From Novosphingobium sp. 28-62-57 (GTDB lineage Bacteria; Pseudomonadota; Alphaproteobacteria; Sphingomonadales; Sphingomonadaceae), in the NCBI GenBank assembly GCA_002256985.1, contig NCGO01000002.1, positions 1 through 64,000 of the forward strand: a DNA stretch of 64,000 nucleotides, written 5' to 3'. Below the pieces are notes generated by a model. That model did not search any database, had not been told where the DNA came from, and saw only the letters and a list, made by a program, of their open reading frames with translations. How positions within the stretch are numbered: position 1 is the stretch's first letter; the number at the start of each line of letters is the position of its first letter. Both the position numbers and the translations under genes were made by a program. Positions 27,756 to 38,545 of the stretch are shown in pieces.

Positions 27756-30095
27756 TTAGAAGTTGGCGTTGATTTCAAAGCCCAGCACGCGGCCGCGCGC
27801 CAGGGGTGAGAACGTGCCGACCGCCGGATTTTCGCTGAAGGGCTGATTGACGCCGGTGGACAGCGGTCCGCCGAACACCGGAATCTGCGCCGCACCGCTG
27901 CCAAGCTGCGTGTCCCCGCCATGCTGCACCTGATCGAGCAGGTTGCGGCCATAGATCGTGAAGGTCAGCCCGCCGGTATTGTAGCTGATCGAGGCATCGA
28001 GGTTATCGGCCGAGGCGATCCAGCCGAAGTTGTTGTCGGTATAGGCAAACCGATCACGGAACTGCCAGTTGGCGCGCGCCATGATGCTCGAATCCTTGCC
28101 GGTGGCAAAATCAAGCACGGCCCCTGCGCCATAAGTCCACTTTGGAAGGCGCGGCAGGGCCAGCCTGCGATCCGCGTCGTTGACCAGACCATCGCTGGAA
28201 AGATCGAACAGCACCCTGCGATAGCGCCCATTGATATAGCCGAAGTTGGCGGTCAGCAGCAGGTTCTTGCTCACGGCAAAGCGGCCTTCGCCTTCGATGC
28301 CATCGATGCGCGCATCGGCGGTGTTGAAGATCGATTGCGCCACGCCCGCTGCCGAACCTTCGTTCACTTCGCGCTGCATGTTGCCCACATCGGTGCGGAA
28401 GGCGGCAAGGTTCAGCGTCAGCTTGCGGTCCGGGCTGCGGTATTTCACGCCAAGTTCGTAGCTATCGACCTGCTCTTCATCGAAGGCATATTGCGGGTTC
28501 GGTCCGCCCACGCCTGCCAGCAGTTCGAACGCGCGGGCATTGGTGATGCGGAAGTTGTAACCGCCCGAGCGGAAACCGCGCGACCAGCTGCCATAGACTT
28601 GCGCATCGGCATTGAAGCGATACTGGAAGCCGACCTTCGGGCTCCAGTTTTCCCATGCCCGATTATCGGTAAAACCATTGTTTTCGGTGGGGATGATCGG
28701 ATTGGCACCCGATGTTGGGCAAGTTGACGCCACGACCGAGCAGTTCGGGCGCGGGCGGATATAGGTGACAGCCGCATCCTTTGTCTCGCGCGACCAGCGC
28801 AGGCCGGCGGTCAGTGTCAGCTTATCGGTCACGTCATAATCGCCGGACGCGAACAGGCCGAGCACTTCGTGGTCCTGCCGTCCGCCGCCGATCTGCGTCA
28901 GCGGGCTGATGAAGGTCGGGAAGCGGCGGATTTCATCATAGCCGAGGTCCTGCTGGAACCAGAAGCCGCCGGTGGTGAAATCCAGATTGCCCATGCGCAC
29001 GTTGTAGCGCAGCTCGTTTGAATACTGGCGCTGGTTGAACTGGGTTTCCGAATGGAAGCGGAACACGCGCAGCGCATCGATATCGCCGCTGGTGGCCGAT
29101 TGAAAATCGCGGAAGCCGAAGATGTTGGTCAGCAGACCATCGCCGATATCAATCTCGGTCTTGTGCGTGGCGAACCACGATTCGTTGCGATAGAAGCCGC
29201 GGTTGTCGACGGCGAAATTGAAAGTATCGCGCTTGTAAACTGCCCGGTTCTGACCTGCCGGGCCATCGCCATCGCTGGTGAAGTATTCCACTTTGGCCAC
29301 CATGCGGACCGCTTCGGTCGGCAGGAATTCCAGCGCGCCGCGCACGATTTCGGTCTCGGCCTTACCGAAATCGCTGCCGTCGAACAGGTTCTTGAAATAG
29401 CCCTGATCGTTGTTGACGTATCCGCCCAGCTTGAAGTTCAGTTTGCCTTCGATCAACGGGCCGGAGATCACGGCTTGCGCGGCAAAGTTGCCCGATCCGC
29501 GTCCGCCATCGACCGGGGTTTCATAGAACACGCGGAAATTGCCGCGGAAGTCCGATGTGGGATCGCCGGTGTTGATCAGCACCGCGCCGCCGGTGGTATT
29601 GCGGCCATAAAGAATGCCCTGCGGCCCGCGCGCCACTTCGACCGAGCCAAGATCGAACACATCGAACACGAGGCCCGCGTTGACGCCGATATAAACGCCA
29701 TCGACGAACACACCCACGGTCGGGTCAATCGACGGGATCGAGCTGTTGACGCCAAGCCCGCGGATCGAGAAGTTGGCCGTGCCGCGCGAAGTGCCGACCT
29801 GATCAAGCGAGACGTTCGGCGCGCTGAAAGTCAGCGTTTGCAGATCGCGCACCTGCAGGGCCTGCAGGGTATCTGCATTGAACGCCGTGATGGCCATCGG
29901 CACGGCCTGAACGTTTTCGACGTCCTTTTTCTTGTTCGCCGTCACGATGATATCGGCATTGAGCAGGTCGATCGACGACATCTGCTCATCGGCCTGCGCC
30001 ACCTCCTGCGCCTGCGCGCTGCCTGCCTGCAGGGCAAGCGCGCTCAAACCACAAGCAAATCCGGCACGTGCAACCAACCTGAAATTTCTCGACAT
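27756..30095 (-). CDS. TonB-dependent outer-membrane receptor
   Basis: A 779-residue TonB-dependent receptor. A signal peptide (MSRNFRLVARAGFACGLSAL and on to AQAQE) is followed by a TonB-box-like segment at DIIVTANKKKDVENVQ. The plug domain has VPMAITAFNADTLQALQVRD and GPQGILYGRNTTGGAV. The beta-barrel ends in LGFEINANF with a terminal Phe, as outer-membrane proteins require. It belongs to the large sphingomonad receptor family with no ligand prediction. No transporter or regulator is adjacent. Confidence 0.93.
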   Translation of the reverse strand: MSRNFRLVARAGFACGLSALALQAGSAQAQEVAQADEQMSSIDLLNADIIVTANKKKDVENVQAVPMAITAFNADTLQALQVRDLQTLTFSAPNVSLDQVGTSRGTANFSIRGLGVNSSIPSIDPTVGVFVDGVYIGVNAGLVFDVFDLGSVEVARGPQGILYGRNTTGGAVLINTGDPTSDFRGNFRVFYETPVDGGRGSGNFAAQAVISGPLIEGKLNFKLGGYVNNDQGYFKNLFDGSDFGKAETEIVRGALEFLPTEAVRMVAKVEYFTSDGDGPAGQNRAVYKRDTFNFAVDNRGFYRNESWFATHKTEIDIGDGLLTNIFGFRDFQSATSGDIDALRVFRFHSETQFNQRQYSNELRYNVRMGNLDFTTGGFWFQQDLGYDEIRRFPTFISPLTQIGGGRQDHEVLGLFASGDYDVTDKLTLTAGLRWSRETKDAAVTYIRPRPNCSVVASTCPTSGANPIIPTENNGFTDNRAWENWSPKVGFQYRFNADAQVYGSWSRGFRSGGYNFRITNARAFELLAGVGGPNPQYAFDEEQVDSYELGVKYRSPDRKLTLNLAAFRTDVGNMQREVNEGSAAGVAQSIFNTADARIDGIEGEGRFAVSKNLLLTANFGYINGRYRRVLFDLSSDGLVNDADRRLALPRLPKWTYGAGAVLDFATGKDSSIMARANWQFRDRFAYTDNNFGWIASADNLDASISYNTGGLTFTIYGRNLLDQVQHGGDTQLGSGAAQIPVFGGPLSTGVNQPFSENPAVGTFSPLARGRVLGFEINANF

Positions 30096-30209
30096 CCGCA
30101 GCTCCCGTTATCTTATGGGACTGTTAAAGTGCGAGACGGCGGCAGTTTCAACCGGTAATCAATCGAGCAATTAAATCTTACGATCGGGTGTGGCTGATCT
30201 GCACTGTTA

Positions 30210-31676
<1,467 letters not shown>

Positions 31677-31752
31677 GGCGTCAGTACTCCTATATCAAAT
31701 TCGTATGGCGCGTATGGCCCAAGCCATTTCAAAACGCCATTTCAAACGAGGG

Positions 31753-32070
31753 ATGTTTACCGTGGATACGAATGCAATCGATGCAATACCCGATGACATC
31801 GCCGCCGCTGCCTTTCGCCGATTGGTGAAGCACCTGCAAAAACGTCACGATGCGCAGAACATCGATCTGATGGGCTTGGCCGGTTTTTGCCGCAATTGCC
31901 TGTCCGACTGGATCCGCGATGCCGGCTTTGATGGCGACAAGGCCGCTGCCCGCGCGGTGATCCACGGCATGCCGTTCGAGGAATGGAAGGCTGCTTACCA
32001 GACCGAAGCCACGCCCGAACAGATGGCGCGCATGGAGGAGAGCCTGAAGCGGAACGGCGGCACGCACTGA
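31753..32070 (+). CDS. DUF1244 family protein
   Basis: A small cytoplasmic protein of about 105 residues with the DUF1244 core: FRRLVKHLQKRHDAQNIDLM, GLAGFCRNCLSDWIRDA with two cysteines, and HGMPFEEWKAAYQTEATPEQ. Function is unknown. The start is ambiguous: the ATG at 31753 abuts GAGGG, while a GTG at 31762 has that same GAGGG at a better 9-nt spacing. Longer in-frame starts reach into the pyk promoter region. Confidence 0.85.
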   Translation: MFTVDTNAIDAIPDDIAAAAFRRLVKHLQKRHDAQNIDLMGLAGFCRNCLSDWIRDAGFDGDKAAARAVIHGMPFEEWKAAYQTEATPEQMARMEESLKRNGGTH

Positions 32071-32179
32071 TCGCTCCATTCCGGGGCCACATTTCCACAG
32101 GCGCTCCTTTGCCCAAAGCCAAGCCTGCGTCTATCAGCCCGGGTAACCGATTCACGCATCTTACCCGGAGACTTTCCCG

Positions 32180-32416
32180 ATGGCCGAAACCGCTGACGAC
32201 CGCCTGCGCCTTCTAATCGAACGCATCGAACGCCTTGAGGAAGAAAAGAAGGGCATCGGCGACGATATCAAGGACGTCTACAGCGAGGGAAAGTCAGCAG
32301 GATATGATGCCAAGATCATGCGCCAGATCGTCCGTCTGCGGAAAATGAAGCCAGATGATCGTCGCGAGATGGAAGCAATTTTGGAAGTCTACAAAACTGC
32401 TCTTGGCATCGACTAG
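32180..32416 (+). CDS. gapR: GapR-family nucleoid-associated protein (DUF2312)
   Basis: A 78-residue DUF2312 protein. In Caulobacter the family member GapR clamps overtwisted AT-rich DNA and helps topoisomerases ahead of replication and transcription forks. The full family pattern is present: a coiled-coil start [20 protein letters not shown], then [37 protein letters not shown] and [14 protein letters not shown] stands upstream of the ATG. Convergent with the HEPN-like gene, separated by 3 bp. Confidence 0.93.
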   Translation: MAETADDRLRLLIERIERLEEEKKGIGDDIKDVYSEGKSAGYDAKIMRQIVRLRKMKPDDRREMEAILEVYKTALGID

Positions 32417-32419
32417 TCG

Positions 32420-33088
32420 CTAAATCTCGGGTGACCTCAATGCGTTGCGATACTCTGCAATGACATTCGGGTCACCCACCTTAATACCATGAATGATTTC
32501 AGAAAATTCTTTTGTATAGTTTCTAACTGCCTCATTCGAAGACTCCATCGCTGCGACCGCCATTTCGAGCAGCCAGAAGAACGATCCAATCACCTGATTG
32601 GCCTCCTCATCCGTTACCTCCAAGTCTGAAATCGTCTTGGGGTGCGTGAGCCGATTGCGCGTTGCCACAGCTTCTATAAATCCTCGCCAGTCACTGCCGC
32701 CGAAGTCAGGTGTGAAGTTTGAATTGATTTTGGTTGCAATTCGAGCAGCCAACCGAACCGCTCCTAAAAGCGGAAGATATCGCGTCTGAGCAGAAATCAT
32801 CCCACGCTCATTGACCTGAAAGCTTGTCTCGGAAAGAACCGCCTCCTCTGCTGCGGTAAGCATGTCCATTTCACGAGCCGATGATCGAACGTGTTCGCGG
32901 AATGCCCACACGACGCCGTCGATTGTAGCATGAACGCTTCGAACAAGCTCGCGGCGTGCCTGCTGAATGTCATTTTCGGGATCTCGGAACCTACGAATCG
33001 CTGCGTCAGCATCAATCATCAAGGTCGTAAGAAATGCTCTCTCGACCGCCAGACGCTTTGCTTCACCAGACTGTCGCTGCCCACGCAT
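32420..33088 (-). CDS. Uncharacterised protein with HEPN-like RNxxxH motif
   Basis: A 222-residue, mostly helical soluble protein I cannot assign to a named family. The start at 33088 is fixed by a strong AAGGTGGAGG seven bases upstream; the frame stays open further but runs antisense into ybjQ. The segment ATRNRLTHPKTISDLEV has Arg144-Asn145 and His149, the Rx4H arrangement of HEPN RNases, followed by two long helices (EEANQVIGSFFWLLEMAVAA). A helical domain precedes it. Local base composition is more AT-rich than its neighbours, suggesting transfer. No antitoxin-like partner is adjacent. Confidence 0.7.
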   Translation of the reverse strand: MRGQRQSGEAKRLAVERAFLTTLMIDADAAIRRFRDPENDIQQARRELVRSVHATIDGVVWAFREHVRSSAREMDMLTAAEEAVLSETSFQVNERGMISAQTRYLPLLGAVRLAARIATKINSNFTPDFGGSDWRGFIEAVATRNRLTHPKTISDLEVTDEEANQVIGSFFWLLEMAVAAMESSNEAVRNYTKEFSEIIHGIKVGDPNVIAEYRNALRSPEI

Positions 33089-33239
33089 CCGCCATCCTCC
33101 ACCTTGACCCATTGGAACTGCAAGCCCAATAGGTAGCAGGCTACCGATGGCCGTCGAGCAACGAAATTGCTGCAAGAACGCTCTCGGCATTGACTGACAT
33201 TCGCGGTAGGCTGCCCTGACTCCACGCGAAAGGGCAGCC

Positions 33240-33557
33240 ATGATCCTTACTACCACCAGCCTCGTCGAAGGCCGCCCGGTGCAGCGCCACCTTGGCATTG
33301 TGACCGGCGAGGTGATCCTTGGCGCGAACATCGTGCGCGATCTTTTCGCCTCGCTGACCGACATCTTCGGCGGACGATCGGGCAAGTACGAGGAAGTGCT
33401 CAGCCGCGGGCGCGAGCAGGCGCTGCGCGAGCTGGAAGACAAGGCGCGCATGGTGGGTGCCAATGCCGTGATCGGCGTCGATTTCGATTACGAAACCATC
33501 GGCGCGCGCGGATCGATGCTGATGGTCAGCGTCAGCGGGACGGCGGTGGTGCTCTAA
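33240..33557 (+). CDS. YbjQ / UPF0145 family protein
   Basis: A 105-residue member of the YbjQ (UPF0145) family, which forms small beta-rich pentameric rings of unknown role. Recognisable parts are [60 protein letters not shown] and [11 protein letters not shown]. It converges with the CPBP protease gene, overlapping by 4 bp at the stops. Confidence 0.92.
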   Translation: MILTTTSLVEGRPVQRHLGIVTGEVILGANIVRDLFASLTDIFGGRSGKYEEVLSRGREQALRELEDKARMVGANAVIGVDFDYETIGARGSMLMVSVSGTAVVL

Positions 33558-34243
33558 CCCGTCACCAAGGCCGCCGTCAGCATGACCGCATTCGAGGCTA
33601 CATGCGCCAGAATGGCGGCCAGCAAACCCAGCCGCACCCGGATATAGCCCAGCATCAGGCCAGACCAGAACTGCGGCAGGACCATCGGCAAGACCACCGC
33701 GCTGACGTGCGGATAATTGAACACGTGCATCAGCGCGAACAGCACCGTGACCAGATAGAACAGCACCGGAAAGGCGCGGGTGAAAGTGGCGGACACCTGC
33801 TTGTCGCGTCGCGTACGCCACCACGCAGCGCCCGCCACAATGGCCGTGCCCAGCCAGATCGCTCCTGCTGCCAACGGATTGCCGCGCCCGAACGCGGCAA
33901 ACAGTCCTAGCCCCGCGATGACCACCAAAGTCAGCCACAACGCAGCAGGCCGCCCGCTCATCCAGCCACGAAAGAACAGCTCTTCCAGCACCGGGGCCAG
34001 CAACACCGCCCCTCCCCACAGCGCCAGCGGGCTCAGGCCATCAAAAGCATTGGGCGAAGGCAGGCCGAACGCCTTTTGCCAGGCCAGGATCAGCGGCATC
34101 ACCACCAGCCCCAGCACCACGATCTGTAGCACGCTCAACACCAGCCACCGCGCCACCGCGCCATCGGCATTCAGTCCACTGGCCGACATCGGCCTTGGAT
34201 TGCGGAGAAATATGGCGAATTCGGTCAATGCTGCGCGGATCAT
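33554..34243 (-). CDS. CPBP family intramembrane glutamic endopeptidase
   Basis: A 229-residue integral membrane protein with about six to eight hydrophobic helices. Motif 1 is [13 protein letters not shown] (EExxxR), motif 2 is [14 protein letters not shown] (FxxxH) and motif 3 is AHVASNAVM (HxxxN), the full catalytic set of the CPBP (Abi/CAAX-like) family. The chosen ATG at 34243 opens [20 protein letters not shown]; an in-frame ATG 36 nt upstream is possible. Substrates are unknown; roles range from bacteriocin immunity to protein processing. Confidence 0.88.
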   Translation of the reverse strand: MIRAALTEFAIFLRNPRPMSASGLNADGAVARWLVLSVLQIVVLGLVVMPLILAWQKAFGLPSPNAFDGLSPLALWGGAVLLAPVLEELFFRGWMSGRPAALWLTLVVIAGLGLFAAFGRGNPLAAGAIWLGTAIVAGAAWWRTRRDKQVSATFTRAFPVLFYLVTVLFALMHVFNYPHVSAVVLPMVLPQFWSGLMLGYIRVRLGLLAAILAHVASNAVMLTAALVTG

Positions 34244-34352
34244 GCCCGCTTCATGCCGCCAAAATCGGCGTTGCGCCACACAGATTGCCGCAAGCCACTG
34301 TCTCGGCTAGGGGCAGATTTCAAGATTCCTGAAACACGCAAGAAGACGGACC

Positions 34353-35117
34353 ATGGCAGGCCATTCCAAATTCAAGAACATCATGCACCGCAAGGGCGCG
34401 CAGGACAAAAAGCGTTCGGCACAGTTTTCCAAGCTTTCGCGCGAAATCACCGTCGCGGCCAAGATGGGCATCCCCGATCCGGACATGAACCCGCGCCTAC
34501 GCGCTGCGGTCAACGCCGCCAAGGCGCAGTCCATGCCGAAAGACAACATCGCCCGCGCCATCGACAAGGCGAGCAAGGGCGAAGGCGATAACTACGAAGA
34601 AGTGCGCTACGAAGGCTATGGCCCGGGCGGCGTCGCCGTCATCGTCGAAGCGCTGACCGACAACCGCAACCGCACCGCCACCAACATCCGCACCGCGTTC
34701 TCGAAGAACGGCGGCAATCTTGGCGCATCGGGTGCGGTGAGCCATGGGTTTGAGCGGCTTGGACTGATCGAATACCCGGGCAAAGTGGGCGACGAGGAAA
34801 AGGTCCTCGAAGCCGCGATTGAAGCGGGCGCCGATGATGTCGAATCCGACATGGGCGATGGCGACGAAAATCCGGGCAGCCACCAGATCTGGGTCGCGGT
34901 TGAAAACCTCCATGAAGTCGCTCGCGAACTGGAAAAGGTGCTGGGCGAGGCTGAAGGCGTGAAGCTTGCCTGGCGTCCGAACCTGAAGACCGAAGTTTCG
35001 GCCGATGATGCAGCAACCCTGCTCAGGCTGATCGACGTGCTGGACGACGACGATGACGTTCAGACCGTGTGGGGTAATTACGAAATCCCGGATGACGTGA
35101 TGGAGAAGCTGGGTTGA
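34353..35117 (+). CDS. YebC/PmpR (TACO1) family regulatory protein
   Basis: A 254-residue YebC-family protein. It opens [20 protein letters not shown], followed by [36 protein letters not shown] and [19 protein letters not shown], the hallmark stretches of the family. Members act as transcriptional regulators or help ribosomes through difficult proline-rich stretches. Placement just before ruvC is a conserved order in many proteobacteria. Confidence 0.96.
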   Translation: MAGHSKFKNIMHRKGAQDKKRSAQFSKLSREITVAAKMGIPDPDMNPRLRAAVNAAKAQSMPKDNIARAIDKASKGEGDNYEEVRYEGYGPGGVAVIVEALTDNRNRTATNIRTAFSKNGGNLGASGAVSHGFERLGLIEYPGKVGDEEKVLEAAIEAGADDVESDMGDGDENPGSHQIWVAVENLHEVARELEKVLGEAEGVKLAWRPNLKTEVSADDAATLLRLIDVLDDDDDVQTVWGNYEIPDDVMEKLG

Positions 35118-35127
35118 CCAACGTGAT

Positions 35128-35146
35128 CCTCCCCCACCGGGGGAGG
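35128..35146 (+). promoter_or_regulatory. Hairpin enclosing the ruvC ribosome binding site
   Basis: An 8-bp perfect stem (35128-35135 with 35139-35146) closes a 3-base loop. The downstream arm carries GGGAGG, the only Shine-Dalgarno sequence for ruvC, 7 nt from its ATG. The hairpin begins 10 nt after the yebC stop, so ribosomes finishing yebC could open it and couple ruvC translation to yebC. Confidence 0.55.
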
Positions 35147-35153
35147 GCCTGCC

Positions 35154-35630
35154 ATGATCATCCTCGGCATTGATCCCGGCCTGACCTGCACCGGATGGGG
35201 CGTGGTGTCCAAATCCGGCAGCCGCCTGAGCCATGTGGCCAACGGCCAGATCCGCACCAACGCCAAGGCGACGATGGCCGAACGCCTCGTCGAACTCGAT
35301 TCGGCGCTGGCTGAGGTGATCAGAATCTACAAGCCCGATAGCGGTGCGGTGGAAGAGGTGTTCGTCAACGTCAACCCGCAGTCCACGCTCAAGCTGGGTC
35401 AGGCGCGCGGCGTGGCGATGGTCGCGGTGGCGCGCTCGGGCATCCCGGTTGCCGAATATCCCACAAAGGTCATCAAGAAGGCATTGGTCGGAACCGGCGG
35501 CGCAGAAAAGCAGCAGATCCAGCACATGCTGAAGATCCTGCTGCCCGGTGTTGTGCTGGCAGGCGAGGACGCTTCCGACGCGCTGGCCGTGGCTATCACC
35601 CACGCCAACATGCTCGGCAGTCACCGCTGA
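35154..35630 (+). CDS. ruvC: Crossover junction endodeoxyribonuclease RuvC
   Basis: A 158-residue Holliday-junction resolvase. The first catalytic Asp is in [15 protein letters not shown], followed by [20 protein letters not shown] and [17 protein letters not shown], with the last acidic pair in [17 protein letters not shown]. Normally ruvC is followed by ruvA and ruvB; here both lie further right on the opposite strand, separated by a PEP-CTERM gene. Confidence 0.96.
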   Translation: MIILGIDPGLTCTGWGVVSKSGSRLSHVANGQIRTNAKATMAERLVELDSALAEVIRIYKPDSGAVEEVFVNVNPQSTLKLGQARGVAMVAVARSGIPVAEYPTKVIKKALVGTGGAEKQQIQHMLKILLPGVVLAGEDASDALAVAITHANMLGSHR

Positions 35631-35648
35631 AACTTTGAACCGGGCACG

Positions 35649-35681
35649 AAAAAGGGCGGCTTCCCCCCGGAGGCCGCCCTT
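35649..35681 (-). terminator. Intrinsic terminator of the PEP-CTERM gene
   Basis: Read on the minus strand, a 9-bp stem AAGGGCGGC/GCCGCCCTT is followed by TTTTT. It lies 36-68 nt past the stop of the PEP-CTERM gene. In the plus direction the stem has no T tract, so any effect on ruvC transcripts would be weaker. Confidence 0.75.
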
Positions 35682-35716
35682 CCCGTTCACCCGCCGGAGC
35701 GGGTGATGAACACGAT

Positions 35717-36961
35717 TCAAGCCGACTGCTTGACCTTGCCAAAGCGACGCCGGGCCACCAGCCCGGCGGCAGCTGCGCCGAACAGGATGATCATCGAAGG
35801 CTCGGGCACATCGGTGCCACTGCTGCCCGATGTTGTGGTCGATGACGTCGTTCCGCTGGAGCCGGAGGTCGTTCCACTGGAACCGGACGTTGTCCCGCTG
35901 GAGCCAGACGACGACGAAGTGGAGGACGATGTCGACGACGAGGTCGAAGAGCTGGTGCTGCTCGATGTCGAGGACGAGGTAGACGAGGATGTCGAAGAAC
36001 TCGTGCTCACATTGCCTGAGGACGTCGAAGTTGACGAACTCGTGCTCACGTTGCCCGAAGACGTCGAGGTGGACGAACTGCTGGCGACGTTGCCCGAAGA
36101 CGTGCTGACATTGCCCGATGAGGTCGACGTCGACGAGCTGCTGCTGACCGCACCGGAAGACGTGCTGACGTTCCCGCTGGACGACGAGACATTGCCGGAT
36201 GAGGTCGAGACGTTGCCCGACGAGCTGCTGACCGCGCCGCTTGACGTGGACACATTGCCCGAAGATGTGGAGGACGATGTCGAGACACCACCGGTAGAGG
36301 TGGAGACACCCCCGGTCGAAGTCGAAACTCCGCCTGTCGACGTGGAAGTGGAAACGCCACCGGTAGACGTCGAGACGCCACCAGTGGAGCTTGTGGTGGA
36401 GACGCCGCCAGTTGATGTGGACACGCCGCCCGTGGTCGATGACGTTGATCCGCCCGACGTGGAGCTTGAGCCGCCCGAAGTTGAGGTGGAACCGCCCGAG
36501 GTCGATGTGGAACCGGTGCTGGTGGAAGAAATCACCACGCTGCCGCCACCGCCACTGCTGCCACCGCCGCCGCCGAAGAAGCCACCAAAGAAGCCGCCGC
36601 CAAAGCCGCCAAGCCCGCCGCCACCGATCACCACCGGCACGCCGCCGCCACCACCGCCGCCGATGGGCTGAGGGGGCATTGGCGGCATGTAGGGCACCGG
36701 CACCATCGCCATTTGCTGCGCTGGCTCACACGTGCGAGTCGTGGTCGTTGTCACCACGCGGCGGGCGCGATGCACTTCGCGCGGGGCGGCGCGGCGTGCG
36801 GCCATGCGCTTGGCTGGTTTGGCCATCTTGACCTTGACCGGCTTCACGGTGTGAATTTCACCCTGCGAAGGTGCTTCAGAAACATGCACGGCACCGCCGC
36901 CGAGCATAGCCCCGCCCGCTGCAGCTGCTGCCAGTTTTGCCAATGCCATCCGAACCGACAT
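35717..36961 (-). CDS. PEP-CTERM surface protein with long Ser/Thr/Gly repeats
   Basis: A 414-residue exported protein. It opens with a hydrophobic Ala/Gly-rich signal (MALAKLAAAAAGGAMLGGG), then a basic region rich in Ala/Arg/Lys, a Gly-rich block, and some 220 residues of near-pure Ser/Thr/Gly/Val repeats built from units like GGVSTSTGG and GNVSTSSG. The C-terminus VPEPSMIILFGAAAAGLVAR plus RRFG is a PEP-CTERM exosortase sorting signal. Such proteins are often glycosylated and linked to extracellular polysaccharide. The exosortase is not in the window. The start at 36961 is chosen for the signal; 37000 is also open. Confidence 0.82.
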   Translation of the reverse strand: MSVRMALAKLAAAAAGGAMLGGGAVHVSEAPSQGEIHTVKPVKVKMAKPAKRMAARRAAPREVHRARRVVTTTTTRTCEPAQQMAMVPVPYMPPMPPQPIGGGGGGGVPVVIGGGGLGGFGGGFFGGFFGGGGGSSGGGGSVVISSTSTGSTSTSGGSTSTSGGSSSTSGGSTSSTTGGVSTSTGGVSTTSSTGGVSTSTGGVSTSTSTGGVSTSTGGVSTSTGGVSTSSSTSSGNVSTSSGAVSSSSGNVSTSSGNVSSSSGNVSTSSGAVSSSSSTSTSSGNVSTSSGNVASSSSTSTSSGNVSTSSSTSTSSGNVSTSSSTSSSTSSSTSSSTSSSTSSSTSSSTSSSSGSSGTTSGSSGTTSGSSGTTSSTTTSGSSGTDVPEPSMIILFGAAAAGLVARRRFGKVKQSA

Positions 36962-37223
36962 GATCGTTGCTCTCGTTTTCCCTGGGAAAGCGCTTAGCAA
37001 AAGCGGGTTAACGCCGTGCTTTGCTTTCCTGACCGATCAATCAACGCAGATGGGAAGGTTGAGAGCAATGACGTTAACCGTGTTCTGGCCATGGAATCTG
37101 CCCGAAATCGGGACCGGTCCGGGCCGCCGGTTAACTCTGTGCCAGTTTGGGACCGAATGTTGCCAGACTCTTGCGCAGGCCGTCTTTTCCGCCCCCGCAT
37201 TGCCGGCCTGCTGAGCGCACCGA

Positions 37224-38252
37224 TCAATCGCCCGAATCAAACAGGCCCGGCAATTGGCCCGCAGGGGGCGTGAGGCCCAGATGCTGCCAGCCCCGATCAT
37301 TCAGACAGCGGCCCCGCGCGGTGCGGGCAATCAGGCCCAACTGGATCAGGTACGGCTCGATCACTTCCTCGATCGTATCGCGCGGCTCCGAAAGCCCTGC
37401 CGCCAGCGTTTCCACGCCCACCGGCCCGCCTTTGTAGATATCGGCGATCATCATCAGATAGCGCCGGTCCTGCAGGTCCAGCCCGATCTGATCGATTTCC
37501 AGCCGGGTCAAAGCATTGTCGGCATTGTCTTTCGTGATCTTGTCGGCACCTGCCACTTGCGCAAAATCGCGCACGCGGCGCAGCAGCCGCCCGGCCACGC
37601 GTGGCGTGCCGCGGGACCGGCGCGCAATCTCGGTCGCCCCGCCCTTGTCGATGCCGATGCCCAGCAATGACGCGCCGCGTGCCACCACGCGTTCCAACTC
37701 GTCCACCGAATAGAACTGCAGCCGCACCGGAATGCCGAAACGGTCGCGCAGCGGCGTTTGCAGCAAGCCCTGTCGCGTGGTCGCCCCGATCAGCGTGAAG
37801 GGCGGCAGATCGATCCGCACCGACCGCGCCGAGGGGCCTTCGCCGATCATCAAATCGAGCGCGCGATCCTCCATCGCCGGATAAAGCACTTCTTCGACCA
37901 CGGGATTGAGACGGTGAATCTCGTCAATGAACAGCACATCGCCATGTTCAAGATTGGTCAGCAGCGCCGCCAGATCGCCCGCCTTGGCAATCACCGGGCC
38001 GGAGGTGGAGCGGAAATTGACGCCCAGTTCGCGCGCGATGATCTGCGCCAGCGTGGTTTTGCCCAGCCCCGGCGGGCCGAAAAACAGCACATGATCCATC
38101 GCCTCGCGCCGCATCTTGGCGCTTTCGATGAACACCTGCAGATTGTCCTTGGCCGCCGCCTGCCCGACGAATTCGGCCAGCGTCTTGGGCCGCAAAGCCG
38201 CGTCCTGGTCTTCGACCATGCGTTCGGGGGTGAGGAGGGGGTTATCGGTCAT
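37224..38252 (-). CDS. ruvB: Holliday junction branch migration helicase RuvB
   Basis: A 342-residue AAA+ motor that drives branch migration with RuvA. Walker A is [15 protein letters not shown], Walker [13 protein letters not shown], sensor 1 [20 protein letters not shown], and the C-terminal winged helix has [17 protein letters not shown]. Its ATG overlaps the stop of the ParE-like toxin gene (ATGA), so it appears translationally coupled to it. Confidence 0.97.
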   Translation of the reverse strand: MTDNPLLTPERMVEDQDAALRPKTLAEFVGQAAAKDNLQVFIESAKMRREAMDHVLFFGPPGLGKTTLAQIIARELGVNFRSTSGPVIAKAGDLAALLTNLEHGDVLFIDEIHRLNPVVEEVLYPAMEDRALDLMIGEGPSARSVRIDLPPFTLIGATTRQGLLQTPLRDRFGIPVRLQFYSVDELERVVARGASLLGIGIDKGGATEIARRSRGTPRVAGRLLRRVRDFAQVAGADKITKDNADNALTRLEIDQIGLDLQDRRYLMMIADIYKGGPVGVETLAAGLSEPRDTIEEVIEPYLIQLGLIARTARGRCLNDRGWQHLGLTPPAGQLPGLFDSGD

Positions 38253-38545
38253 GGCCTCAGATGCTGCGGGACGTTGCGTGAATGATGCAGGATGCGCAGG
38301 ACTTGGACGGTATCGTCGCCATACCGATAGACAATCCGGTGGCGGTTACAAACAAGTGAGCGGACGCCATCACCCCAGACGTCTTTGGCTTCACCACTCA
38401 ACGGAAAGTCCGCGAGAAGATCTAAACTCCGCTCAATGTCATCCTGGTATGAATCCGCGATTGCACTGCCAAATTGTGCTTCGCCGTATTCACCGATCTC
38501 CACAAGATCGCCACGCGCCGCATGGCTCAAGATGATCCTAGCCAC
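38249..38545 (-). CDS. RelE/ParE-family toxin
   Basis: A 98-residue type II toxin of the ParE/RelE fold. It opens [20 protein letters not shown] and has the family's [20 protein letters not shown] and [20 protein letters not shown] segments. ParE-type members poison gyrase; RelE-type cut mRNA; which applies is not clear from sequence. It overlaps the antitoxin gene by 8 nt upstream and the ruvB start by 4 nt downstream, so it is embedded in the ruvA-ruvB operon. Confidence 0.88.
   Translation of the reverse strand: MARIILSHAARGDLVEIGEYGEAQFGSAIADSYQDDIERSLDLLADFPLSGEAKDVWGDGVRSLVCNRHRIVYRYGDDTVQVLRILHHSRNVPQHLRP

Noticed and set aside
33089-33463. Upstream extension of the HEPN-like gene by 125 codons
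   Set aside because: It runs antisense to ybjQ, and the strong ribosome site marks the start at 33088.
35703-36671. A 322-codon plus-strand open frame rich in Asp/Glu/Val/Pro opposite the PEP-CTERM gene
   Set aside because: It is the antisense reading of the Ser/Thr/Gly repeats; it has no export signal or family resemblance, while the minus-strand frame has both a signal sequence and a PEP-CTERM ending.
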